Notes: generated by a model not told the origin, from the sequence alone. Positions 1-7,087 are shown, counted from the first letter of the stretch. The stretch is 8,926 nucleotides of DNA from an uncultured Eubacteriales bacterium (GCA_900542675.1 UQOT01000081.1:1-8926), one strand, 5' to 3'. Translations and numbers: made by a program.

Positions 1-860
1 TCACCCACAACCGCCGTATGTCTGAGCGCTGATTTGTCATACTCTTTATTTATAAGCGCGACGTCGTCATATTCGCTGCCGAGAGCAGCCTTTAGGAACA
101 CGAACGGGTTCGGTTTGGCGAGCGGCTCTGAGGGTTTAAGCATATCCTCCGCCGCCTGAACCTCATCATATGTAACAATCATATCGGGCTCAAAATACTT
201 GCTTAGCCCCCATTCGTTAATCGGAAACATAATTTCATCTCTCGGCCTGCCGGTGCCTATTCCAAGCTTAATTCCGCTTTCTTTAAGCGATGTCAGCACC
301 GACTCAATGCGGCTTAATTCAATAATCGGTTCTTCAAGTGCGTTCAGTCCTTTAAGCTCACCGTCACCACAGAACCACCTTTGAAAGCAATTGTGCATAC
401 GGCTCCAGACCTCACTGCCGCCACGGGCGAAATATGCGCTGTCACGACCTGTCGCAACCGCTGCAAGACCGCCTACCAAATCGTATACCTCGGGCGCCTT
501 CGCCTCGATATTCTCTATAAACATTCTGACCGACTCAAAATGCCACTCGTCAAGCGAGCTGAGCTCCGGCTCAATATAACGGGATACGCAGAATACTATG
601 TATGTCAAATCCCAGTTTGTATTAACGCCTAAATTTTTAACCGCTCTTATCGTCTTATCGCCCGAGAATATTATACGGTGCAGCTCTTTATAATTCTCTC
701 GGCACCACTCACGGTCTATATCAGTGTGTCCGAACTCAAGGTGACTGAATAACAGCTCATACACCGTGAGCGCAGCTGTATCCCAATAGATATACTCGCT
801 CGTGATTACGCCGTCCATATCAAAGATTATCTTATCAAACTTACTCGGCTGAAATTTCAT
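1..860 (-). CDS. HAD-superfamily hydrolase (probable phosphatase), 3' end beyond the window
   Basis: Open frame of 286 codons with no stop up to the window edge. The start is the ATG at 858-860, with an AAAGG ribosome binding site at 867-871 six bases upstream; this gives a 20-nt overlap with the end of the HisB-like gene and suggests translational coupling. HAD motifs visible: motif I FDMDGV with the nucleophile and acid Asp14/Asp16; motif II GTGR with Thr203; motif III Lys249 in KPNPF. The frame runs off just after HTAVVG, which should be the beginning of motif IV (VVGD), so the metal-binding acidic residues lie outside. About 180 residues separate motifs I and II, a large C1-type cap that normally sets substrate choice. 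Family knowledge: such enzymes usually hydrolyse small phosphate esters in the cytoplasm. Inference: its place after HisD-like and HisB-like genes suggests it removes phosphate from the pathway intermediate, a role like histidinol-phosphatase. The exact substrate is unknown. Confidence 0.88.
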   Translation of the reverse strand, partial: MKFQPSKFDKIIFDMDGVITSEYIYWDTAALTVYELLFSHLEFGHTDIDREWCRENYKELHRIIFSGDKTIRAVKNLGVNTNWDLTYIVFCVSRYIEPELSSLDEWHFESVRMFIENIEAKAPEVYDLVGGLAAVATGRDSAYFARGGSEVWSRMHNCFQRWFCGDGELKGLNALEEPIIELSRIESVLTSLKESGIKLGIGTGRPRDEIMFPINEWGLSKYFEPDMIVTYDEVQAAEDMLKPSEPLAKPNPFVFLKAALGSEYDDVALINKEYDKSALRHTAVVG

Positions 861-1461
861 ATTCTACCTTTCCGGCAACACCCGATGTAAGCCCATCTCT
901 TGAGGCATCTATACCTAGAGCCTGCCCGAGCGCAATACCCACGGCACGGTAAACTGCTTCCCAGATGTGGTGCCCGTTTTCACCGCGCTTTAAGTGTACT
1001 TGCATCGTGCATCTTGCACCCTGAGCAAAACCGTCAAGGAATGTAAGGAGCTCCTCTGACGGCATCCCCTCTACTGCTTCCGCGTATTCGGTATCTTTAT
1101 CAAACACAAAGAGTGACCTATCCTCGAAAGATACAACGGCATCAGCCGCAGCTTCATCTATAATTCCTGTCGCAAAGCCGTATCCCGAAGGACTGTTCAG
1201 CCGAACATATTCGCCTACTGCTTTGCCAAGCGTCATACCGACGTCCTCGCATACAAGATGAGCAAGCTCAAAGTTGTCAAAATTCATAACAATATCTATA
1301 TTAAGAGCCGCACGCCACGCAATATGCTCAATCATATGATTTAAAAACGGCAGCGGCGTACGTATTTTGCTTCGATAATCGGGCGCAAGCTTACCCTTTT
1401 CGATTTTTACAACTATTTTTGTCTCAGTTGTTTTGCGTGTAACTGTAATTTTGTTATTCAT
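841..1461 (-). CDS. hisB: HisB-like protein (imidazoleglycerol-phosphate dehydratase family, divergent)
   Basis: 206 residues, the usual size for a single-domain bacterial IGP dehydratase. The start at 1461 gives the typical family opening (VTRKTTETKI) and has a weak GGTG ribosome binding site at 1468-1471; the frame is open further upstream to 1596, but that part lies over hisD and looks like shadow sequence. Family features seen: TPLPFLNHM (residues 35-43, His42 kept), ICED-like HLVCEDVG (68-75), DEAAA near 103, His156, and an intact second metal motif HHIWE (164-168). Odd: the first metal motif reads HLVCE, so its second His is Leu69; the family FDHM is NHM; the following conserved His aligns with Arg50; the Arg of the usual RYG phosphate-binding segment is missing (SGYG, 92-95); and the C-terminal STKG motif is replaced by TSGVAGKVEY. 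True enzymes are manganese-dependent oligomers that dehydrate imidazole glycerol phosphate in histidine synthesis. With these changes the fold is secure but the substrate is not. The gene lies 31 nt after the HisD-like gene. Confidence 0.8.
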   Translation of the reverse strand: MNNKITVTRKTTETKIVVKIEKGKLAPDYRSKIRTPLPFLNHMIEHIAWRAALNIDIVMNFDNFELAHLVCEDVGMTLGKAVGEYVRLNSPSGYGFATGIIDEAAADAVVSFEDRSLFVFDKDTEYAEAVEGMPSEELLTFLDGFAQGARCTMQVHLKRGENGHHIWEAVYRAVGIALGQALGIDASRDGLTSGVAGKVEYEISAE

Positions 1462-1492
1462 TATATTCACCAAATTCTTATCAGACGTTTGC

Positions 1493-2797
1493 CTATTTTC
1501 TTTCTTTAACCGCGAGACCGTGAGTATTGAAGCCCTCGACTGCCGCGAATTTGTACGCATAATCGCGAACCATATTAAACCCGTCCTTGCTTGCATACCC
1601 GACAGATGAGCGCTTTAAAAAGTCCATAACTGAAACGCTTGAGTATGTCTTTGCAAACTGACCTGTAGGAAGAATCGCGTTCGGACCAAGCACGAAGTTA
1701 CAGAGCGTAACCGGTGTGTACTCGCCGAGCAGTATCTCGCCCGCGTTCTTAATCTTTGGCAGAACCGTAAATGGGTCGTTTGTCATAACCTCCATATGTT
1801 CGGGAGCATAATCGTTAACGAATTCAATACTCTCCTCAAGGCTGTCTGTAATAATCGCACCGCCGTAGGTATTATAAACCGTTGTGACGAACTCACGGCG
1901 TTTGTCGGAAATCTTGTCGAGCTGCTTTTTAACTATCTCAATAGCTTTATTGACAAGCTCCGCGCTGTTCGTGACCAAAAGCGACGCCGAATCGGGTCCG
2001 TGCTCAGCCTCAATCATCCAATCAAGTGCGACTTTTTCGGGGTCTGCGTTTTCATCAGCAAGTATTATACACTCGCTGGGTCCTGCGGGCAAACCGGAGT
2101 CGATATAATTCGCAAGAACTCTCTTTGCCGCAGTTGCGTATGTATTTCCGGGTCCTATTATTTTGTGACACTTCGGAATGGTTTCGGTTCCGTACGCGAC
2201 AGACGCAACCGCCTGTATGCCGCCAACCTTGTATATCTCGGTAACACCGATAATCTTAGCTGCGGCAAGGATTGCATCATCAACATTTCCCTGCTCGTTC
2301 GGAGGCGTAACAACGACAATTTTAGGAACACCCGCTACAACGGCAGGTGTTGCGAGCATACAAAGCACAGACGGGAAACTGCCCTTGCCGCGCGGCACAT
2401 AGAGACATACGTCAACTATAGGCGTTGTTTTTTCGCCGACAAGCAAGCCCTTGTCAACCTCAGTAAACCACATTTCCTCGGGCATCTGCTTCGCGTGGAA
2501 GTTTCTGATGTTCTTAACTGCATACTCAATAGCTTCACGTGTCTCGCTGTCAAGGTTTCGATATCCCGCTTCGATTTCCTCGGGCTTTACCTTCATTTGA
2601 TTGGCTGTGAGTGTAACGTGGTCGAATTTTGCGGTATACTCAAGTACGGCTTCGTCACCGCGCTTTCTGATATCGTCCGAAACCTCGCGTGCAATCTTCA
2701 TCTGCTCCGAAATATCGGTTTCCGAACGTTGCATAATAAACTCTCTCTGCTGCGCCGTCATCTCGGACAGCTTATAAATGTTGATGTTAGTATCCAT
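1493..2797 (-). CDS. hisD: HisD-like dehydrogenase (histidinol dehydrogenase family, altered zinc site)
   Basis: 434 residues, the same length as E. coli HisD and collinear with it. Family blocks seen: YVPRGKGSFPS (133-143), VAGVPKIVVVTPP (154-166), VGGIQAVASVAYGT (191-204), GPGN (215-218), AGPSE (238-242), APEHME (331-336) and LPTG near 376. The catalytic pair Glu333/His334 (E. coli Glu326/His327), Glu421 (Glu414) and zinc ligand His426 (His419) are present. Odd: the zinc ligand Gln259 is Glu263 (IEAEH instead of SQAEH), the zinc ligand Asp360 is Asn367 (CNF instead of GDY), and the substrate-contacting His367 is Ala374 (GPNA instead of GPNH). True HisD oxidises histidinol to histidine in two NAD-dependent steps. 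This protein probably still oxidises an alcohol with NAD, but its substrate may not be histidinol. An AAAGGAG ribosome binding site lies 13 nt upstream of the ATG. It follows the clpE-like gene by 49 nt with no terminator seen. Confidence 0.85.
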   Translation of the reverse strand: MDTNINIYKLSEMTAQQREFIMQRSETDISEQMKIAREVSDDIRKRGDEAVLEYTAKFDHVTLTANQMKVKPEEIEAGYRNLDSETREAIEYAVKNIRNFHAKQMPEEMWFTEVDKGLLVGEKTTPIVDVCLYVPRGKGSFPSVLCMLATPAVVAGVPKIVVVTPPNEQGNVDDAILAAAKIIGVTEIYKVGGIQAVASVAYGTETIPKCHKIIGPGNTYATAAKRVLANYIDSGLPAGPSECIILADENADPEKVALDWMIEAEHGPDSASLLVTNSAELVNKAIEIVKKQLDKISDKRREFVTTVYNTYGGAIITDSLEESIEFVNDYAPEHMEVMTNDPFTVLPKIKNAGEILLGEYTPVTLCNFVLGPNAILPTGQFAKTYSSVSVMDFLKRSSVGYASKDGFNMVRDYAYKFAAVEGFNTHGLAVKERK

Positions 2798-2846
2798 TGT
2801 GTGTTTTCTGCTCCTTTATCTAATATCTAAAAATTTGTTGTTTTAA

Positions 2847-5225
2847 TTACTGTACAGCCGCTGTAATTTCGCTGCCGTCCGAGTCAATTTTAACGCTGCA
2901 TCCCGGTTTTAATTCGCCTTTTATCAGCATCTGCGCCAAAATATCCTCTATGTGCTTTTCGATATAACGCCGCATCGGTCTTGCTCCGTATGCTTTATTA
3001 TAAGAATTTTTGAGCACATATTCCTTGGCTGAGTCAGTGACGGATAGATATATATCCTTTTCCTTAAGACCGCCATATAAATCACCCAGCATAAGATCTA
3101 TTATTTTAATAAGCTCTTCACATTTAAGCTCCTTGAAAATTACAGTCTCATCTACACGATTTAAAAACTCAGGTCTGAACAGTTCCTTAAGTGCTCTGTC
3201 TATCTTAAGGTTAACTGCTTCTTCCTCTTCGTTAAATCCGACAACGTTTGACTTTTTGTCGCTTCCCGCGTTTGAGGTCATAATAATTATCGTATTTTCA
3301 AACGAAACCACTCTGCCGTGGCTGTCTGTAATTCTGCCGTCGTCTAAAATTTGAAGCAGCATATTAAATACGTCTTGATGCGCCTTTTCAATCTCATCAA
3401 GCAAAATTACGCTGTACGGCTTTCTGCGGATTTTTTCGGTCAGCTGACCCGCCTCATCGTATCCGACATATCCGGGAGGCGAACCGATAAGCTTTGACAC
3501 CGAATGCTTTTCCATATACTCCGACATATCAAGACGTATAAGCGCATCTTCGCCGTCAAATACCTCACGTGCAATCTGCTTTGCAAGCTCTGTCTTGCCA
3601 ACGCCGGTGGGACCGACAAAAATAAACGATACCGGTCTGCGTTTTAAGCTGATGCCCGCGCGTTTTCTGCGTATCGCTGAACAAACCGCATCAACCGCCT
3701 CATTCTGACCGATTATTCCCTTGTGCAAACGCTTTTCAAGGTCGGTAAGCTTTTCGCTCTCATACTCGGAAATGTGCTTGACCGGTATCTTTGTCCAATT
3801 CTCGATAACTGCCGCAACGTCATCAGGGGTTAAAAATTTAACACTGGACTTTTTAAGTTCATCAAGCCTTTCGCTGAGCTTAATTTCCGTCGTTTTAAGG
3901 TCTGCTGCCTTTTGGTAATCATCTGCGGCTGCTGCGGTCTCTTTATCCTCTCGGATTTTCTGAAGCTCCTGCTCAGTCTTTGTAAGCTCAATTAAATCTT
4001 CATTCTCAAGATTTGCCTTAGACGAAGCTTCATCAATTACATCAATCGCCTTGTCGGGCAAAAATCTGTCCTGAATATACCTCTCGGCAAGCACTGCGGC
4101 AGTTCTAATTATATCATCGGAAATCTTGACGCTGTGGTACGCCTCATAATATCCTTTTATGCCCTTTAAAATTTCTATCGTTTCATCAACGGTCGGCTCG
4201 TCAATCATAACAGTTTGAAATCTGCGTTCCAGAGCCGAGTCCTTTTCGATATACTTTCGGTACTCGTCGATAGTCGTTGCACCAATAACCTGAATTTCAC
4301 CTTTGGAAAGGGCAGGTTTTAAGATATTACCCGCGCTCAAACCGCCCTCAGCATCGCCAGCCGAGGCAATGGTGTGTATCTCGTCAATAACAAGTATTAT
4401 ATTGCCGGCTTTCTTGACCTCTTCGATAATGTTTCTGAGTCTTGACTCAAACTGACCTCTAAACTGTGTACCTGCCACAACCGAAGTCATATCAAGGAGA
4501 TAAATCTCGGAATTTAAAAGCTTGCCCGGAACCTCGCCTTTTACTATTTTAAGCGCAAGACCTTCGGCTATAGCGGTCTTGCCGACGCCCGGCTCGCCTA
4601 TAAGACACGGATTGTTCTTGGTTCTCCTGTTAAGTATCTGGATTGTCCGCGCAATTTCACGGTCGCGTCCGATAACTGCGTCAATCAAGCCGTCGCGTGC
4701 CTTAGTCGTAAGATTTACGCCGTAGGTATCGAGCATTTTTTTCTTTCGTGATTTTTTAGCTTCTTTTGTATTCGCTCGCCTCGGTCCCGGCTTTTCGGGT
4801 CCTGAATCGCTGTCGCCGCCCAAAAAGCTGCGCATAAACTCAAGCGGATTTCGCTGTCTGCTGCGGCTCATTTTTTCCTCTGTCTCATCATCTTCAGCCG
4901 GGCTGTTATTTATATCATCTATTTCATCGGAAATATCGTCATATTCATCGAAATCCTCACCTGCAAGCTCTGCACGAAGAATGTTTATACCGTCACCGAT
5001 ATCAAAATCGTCACCCATTTCCTCAAGCATATCCCGCATTTCGGAATTAAGTTTATCCATCTCCTCCGGTTCAATGCCCATTTTGTTGAGTATCGTATCA
5101 ACAGGTCCCAAATTAAGCTCCTTCGCGCACGAAAGACAATAGCCCTCATTCTTTTGCAAACCGTCCGGTTCAAGCTTTGAAATATATACAACTGCCAAGT
5201 TTTTATTACATCTGCAACATAGCAT
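2847..5225 (-). CDS. clpE: ClpE-type AAA+ unfoldase, Clp protease ATP-binding subunit
   Basis: 792 residues from the ATG at 5223-5225, chosen for its AGGAGG ribosome binding site (5233-5238, 7 nt spacing) and because it places the zinc finger at the N-terminus as in ClpE. Order: zinc finger with Cys3/Cys6 and Cys30/Cys33; strongly acidic linker (about 62-118); short basic stretch (about 147-164); first AAA+ domain with Walker A GEPGVGKT (210-217), Walker B VIDE (279-282) and Arg334/335; short coiled-coil/UVR-like middle region (about 411-460); second AAA+ domain with Walker A GPTGVGKT (538-545), Walker B LLDE (608-611) and arginine region FRPEFLNR (683-690). A VGF tripeptide (662-664) matches the loop that docks on ClpP. 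The ClpC-type N-terminal repeat domain is absent. Role: ATP-driven unfolding and threading of proteins into ClpP in the cytoplasm. The linker makes it longer than B. subtilis ClpE (about 700 residues). It is the first gene of the unit that continues into the HisD-like gene. An in-frame ATG at 5288 could add 21 residues. Confidence 0.93.
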   Translation of the reverse strand: MLCCRCNKNLAVVYISKLEPDGLQKNEGYCLSCAKELNLGPVDTILNKMGIEPEEMDKLNSEMRDMLEEMGDDFDIGDGINILRAELAGEDFDEYDDISDEIDDINNSPAEDDETEEKMSRSRQRNPLEFMRSFLGGDSDSGPEKPGPRRANTKEAKKSRKKKMLDTYGVNLTTKARDGLIDAVIGRDREIARTIQILNRRTKNNPCLIGEPGVGKTAIAEGLALKIVKGEVPGKLLNSEIYLLDMTSVVAGTQFRGQFESRLRNIIEEVKKAGNIILVIDEIHTIASAGDAEGGLSAGNILKPALSKGEIQVIGATTIDEYRKYIEKDSALERRFQTVMIDEPTVDETIEILKGIKGYYEAYHSVKISDDIIRTAAVLAERYIQDRFLPDKAIDVIDEASSKANLENEDLIELTKTEQELQKIREDKETAAAADDYQKAADLKTTEIKLSERLDELKKSSVKFLTPDDVAAVIENWTKIPVKHISEYESEKLTDLEKRLHKGIIGQNEAVDAVCSAIRRKRAGISLKRRPVSFIFVGPTGVGKTELAKQIAREVFDGEDALIRLDMSEYMEKHSVSKLIGSPPGYVGYDEAGQLTEKIRRKPYSVILLDEIEKAHQDVFNMLLQILDDGRITDSHGRVVSFENTIIIMTSNAGSDKKSNVVGFNEEEEAVNLKIDRALKELFRPEFLNRVDETVIFKELKCEELIKIIDLMLGDLYGGLKEKDIYLSVTDSAKEYVLKNSYNKAYGARPMRRYIEKHIEDILAQMLIKGELKPGCSVKIDSDGSEITAAVQ

Positions 5226-5232
5226 AGAATAT

Positions 5233-5238
5233 CCTCCT
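5233..5238 (-). promoter_or_regulatory. Shine-Dalgarno site that fixes the clpE-like start
   Basis: AGGAGG on the minus strand, 7 nt before the ATG at 5225. It is the best ribosome binding site in the left half and favours the short zinc-finger start over the in-frame ATG at 5288, which has only a GGGGG run 7 nt or so upstream. Confidence 0.85.
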
Positions 5239-5322
5239 AAACAATAGGGATTAGAAAACAGGAAGTTATATAACACGGCAATGCGCATTACATTCCCCCG
5301 TCTCTGTTGCTGATATTCAATT

Positions 5323-5351
5323 ATTATATCATAATATTTATAAATAATCAA
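5323..5351 (-). promoter_or_regulatory. Sigma-A-type promoter for the clpE-hisD-hisB-HAD unit
   Basis: The minus strand reads TTGATT (-35, 5346-5351), a 17-bp spacer, and a perfect TATAAT (-10, 5323-5328). Transcription would begin near 5316 and leave a leader of about 90 nt before the clpE start. I saw no CtsR or CIRCE operator beside it. Confidence 0.7.
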
Positions 5352-5375
5352 TCTTTTTTTCTCATTTAAGCACTG

Positions 5376-5404
5376 TTGACAAAAACATCTCTTTATATTA
5401 TCAT
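5376..5404 (+). promoter_or_regulatory. Sigma-A-type promoter for the gtrA-DUF5050 unit
   Basis: The plus strand reads perfect TTGACA (-35, 5376-5381), a 17-bp spacer, and TATCAT (-10, 5399-5404, five of six consensus bases). A start near 5411 gives a leader of about 26 nt. The -35 box lies only 24 bp from the -35 box of the divergent clpE promoter, so a regulator bound between them could affect both. Confidence 0.7.
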
Positions 5405-5436
5405 ATTGTCATATAATAAAACCTTTCGGCGGTGAT

Positions 5437-5910
5437 ATGATGGAAAAAATTAAAGAGCTGTACATAAAATATAAAGAAATAATATTGTATCTGGTTTTCG
5501 GTGTGCTGACTACGGTGATTTCAGTCGGGCTTTTCGCGGCTCTAAGCGTATTTTTTGACTTTTTAAGCCCCCGTCTCGGATACGGAGACGCGCTTACTAT
5601 ACAAAACAGCAAGATTATAAATACCTCGTGTGTAATTTTCAAGAACATCATAGCTATCCTCTTTGCATATGTCACAAACAGAAAGTTTGTTTTTGAAAGC
5701 AAGGTCAGCGGTTTTCTGCCCATTGTTAAAGAAATGATAAATTTCTTTTTGGCACGCCTTTCAACTTTAATTTTCGAAATTATGTTTATGCTGGTTACGG
5801 TTAACATTCTCGGGTTTAACGACCTTATTATGAATATTATCGCGCAATTTGTTATTGTGGTTTTAAACTATGTGTTCAGCAAGCTTTGGATATTTAGGAA
5901 AAAGGATTAA
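5437..5910 (+). CDS. GtrA-family membrane protein
   Basis: 157 residues with four predicted membrane helices at about 15-36, 62-82, 101-124 and 130-152, the GtrA layout. Family signatures are AYVTNRKFVF (77-86) after helix 2 and NYVFSKLWIF (144-153) ending helix 4, followed by a short basic tail (RKKD). GtrA proteins sit in the cytoplasmic membrane and are thought to help move lipid-linked sugars for cell-envelope glycan modification. Two ATGs occur in tandem (5437, 5440); GGCGGTG at 5428-5434 is better spaced for the second, so the true protein may be one residue shorter. The gene is first in a two-gene unit with the DUF5050-like protein 12 nt downstream. No glycosyltransferase accompanies it here, so its substrate cannot be told. 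Confidence 0.9.
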   Translation: MMEKIKELYIKYKEIILYLVFGVLTTVISVGLFAALSVFFDFLSPRLGYGDALTIQNSKIINTSCVIFKNIIAILFAYVTNRKFVFESKVSGFLPIVKEMINFFLARLSTLIFEIMFMLVTVNILGFNDLIMNIIAQFVIVVLNYVFSKLWIFRKKD

Positions 5911-5922
5911 AACGGTGATATT

Positions 5923-6975
5923 ATGAAGAATTCTTATAAGATTATACTGTCTCTTGGGATTGTTCTGATTATTGCACTCGGCGGTCTCGGAATTTACACC
6001 TTAACAGCTCCGGGCGGCGAAGATAGCGGTGATAACTTATCCACCTCTTCTCCTGCTCCCGAAGATGGTTTATCAGTAAATCCGTTTAAGACTATTGCGG
6101 AATATGACGGACAACTTTATATCAGCAAAACTATGGCAAACAGCGCGAATATTGATGATGCGGCTGTTCTGCCCTTTGAGGCTGAACGCCTTGTAATCGA
6201 CGGCGAGTATGTATACTACGTCACAGCCGGAGATGAAGAATATGCGCCTGAACTGAGAGTTCATAATATTTTGGATAAAAACAGCGCAGAGAGTGACAAA
6301 TCAGTATGCGAGTTTGTGTCGCCGTACGGCTCACCTGCGCTTATCGGAGGTTTTATATACTCCGCATATTACGGTGCTTCCGATGATGACGAAAACATTG
6401 GAATTTACAGAATAAATGCCGTATACGATGATGACGAAATGGGATACAAAAAAATTGCCGACGGTGAGTATTATATATACGGCTATGATGACGAGTATTT
6501 ATACTGCACCACAAACGACGGCAGCACAGGCACAGTTCTTTACAGAATGACGCTCAGCGGCGAAAACCTGACTGAAGTATTGAATTATAACACACGCGCC
6601 GATAATATAGTTGTAGACGGAAACTACATATTCTTTTCGGCGTATGACGATATAAGCCACAGCTACAAGATATACCGCTCCCCGAAAGACGGCCGCGGAA
6701 ATATTGATGCATACGCCTTTGAGTGCTTTTCGGGAATGTTTGATATAATAGACGGCAGGCTGTACTACCAAGCAGACGCTTCGATATACTCCTGTGAACT
6801 GAGCGGCAGCGACGAGCGTAAAGTCGTGTCTCTCGAACAAGACAGTGCAGGCGCGGGTGACTTTCTAAAGTTTGGCGAAATACTGTATTTCACTGAAGCC
6901 GTAAAAGACAGCGACGAAACTCGCCTTTATCGGTATGATATCGCAACGGTTGAAAAAAAGCAAATCAGTAAATAA
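5923..6975 (+). CDS. Membrane-anchored DUF5050-like beta-propeller protein
   Basis: 350 residues. The N-terminus is a short basic stretch then a hydrophobic helix (about 7-29) with no lipobox cysteine, so it is an uncleaved anchor or a signal peptide; a Gly/Ser/Pro-rich linker follows (about 30-52). The rest is made of about six repeats, each with a VDG/IDG turn, an aromatic strand and a closing YR or LYR strand: near 89-116, 140-166, 184-211, 228-252, 273-292 and 315-340. Examples are VIDGEYVYYV, VVDGNYIFFS and IIDGRLYYQA. This pattern matches DUF5050 / LRP-like extracytoplasmic propellers. The protein is acidic and should lie outside the membrane. The function is unknown; propellers often bind partners or glycans. 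It follows gtrA by 12 nt with a GGTGAT site at 5914-5919, and a strong terminator lies 25 nt beyond its stop, so the two genes are probably co-expressed. Confidence 0.82.
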   Translation: MKNSYKIILSLGIVLIIALGGLGIYTLTAPGGEDSGDNLSTSSPAPEDGLSVNPFKTIAEYDGQLYISKTMANSANIDDAAVLPFEAERLVIDGEYVYYVTAGDEEYAPELRVHNILDKNSAESDKSVCEFVSPYGSPALIGGFIYSAYYGASDDDENIGIYRINAVYDDDEMGYKKIADGEYYIYGYDDEYLYCTTNDGSTGTVLYRMTLSGENLTEVLNYNTRADNIVVDGNYIFFSAYDDISHSYKIYRSPKDGRGNIDAYAFECFSGMFDIIDGRLYYQADASIYSCELSGSDERKVVSLEQDSAGAGDFLKFGEILYFTEAVKDSDETRLYRYDIATVEKKQISK

Positions 6976-6999
6976 TAATATTAAAGGCGTCCCGGACTG

Positions 7000-7044
7000 A
7001 TATGCACCCCAAAAGTTGGACACTTTTGGAGGTGCATATTTTTA
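7000..7044 (+). terminator. Rho-independent terminator of the gtrA-DUF5050 unit, IS-end-like sequence
   Basis: The arms 7000-7016 and 7022-7039 form 17 base pairs with one bulged A (7030) and a 5-nt loop (TGGAC), followed by TTTTT on the plus strand. There is no T-run on the opposite side, so it acts mainly on plus-strand transcripts. The arm TGCACCCCAAAAGTTGGACA resembles IS3-family insertion-sequence ends (from memory), so it may derive from an element end. Confidence 0.85.
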
Positions 7045-7087
7045 TAGCAAAAAAGGGGCAAAAATTTAGAAAATATAGTGCAGAATT

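Noticed and set aside
199..632. Small plus-strand open frames
   Set aside because: They are antisense to the HAD gene, which shows clear motifs; no ribosome binding site or family content.
1462..1596. 45-codon N-terminal extension of the HisB-like frame
   Set aside because: It overlies the end of the HisD-like gene, has no family similarity, and the ATG at 1461 gives the usual family N-terminus.
1796..2830. 344-codon plus-strand open frame
   Set aside because: It lies antisense to the well-supported HisD-like gene, has no recognisable domain and an odd Cys/Arg-rich composition; a shadow.
5226..5436. CtsR or CIRCE heat-shock operator before the clpE-like gene
   Set aside because: I looked for the GGTCAAA tandem and the TTAGCACTC-N9-GAGTGCTAA repeat; only a loose TTAAGCACTG is present with no partner arm.
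5409..5807. 132-codon minus-strand frame over gtrA
   Set aside because: It is antisense to a clear GtrA membrane protein with its own promoter and ribosome binding site.
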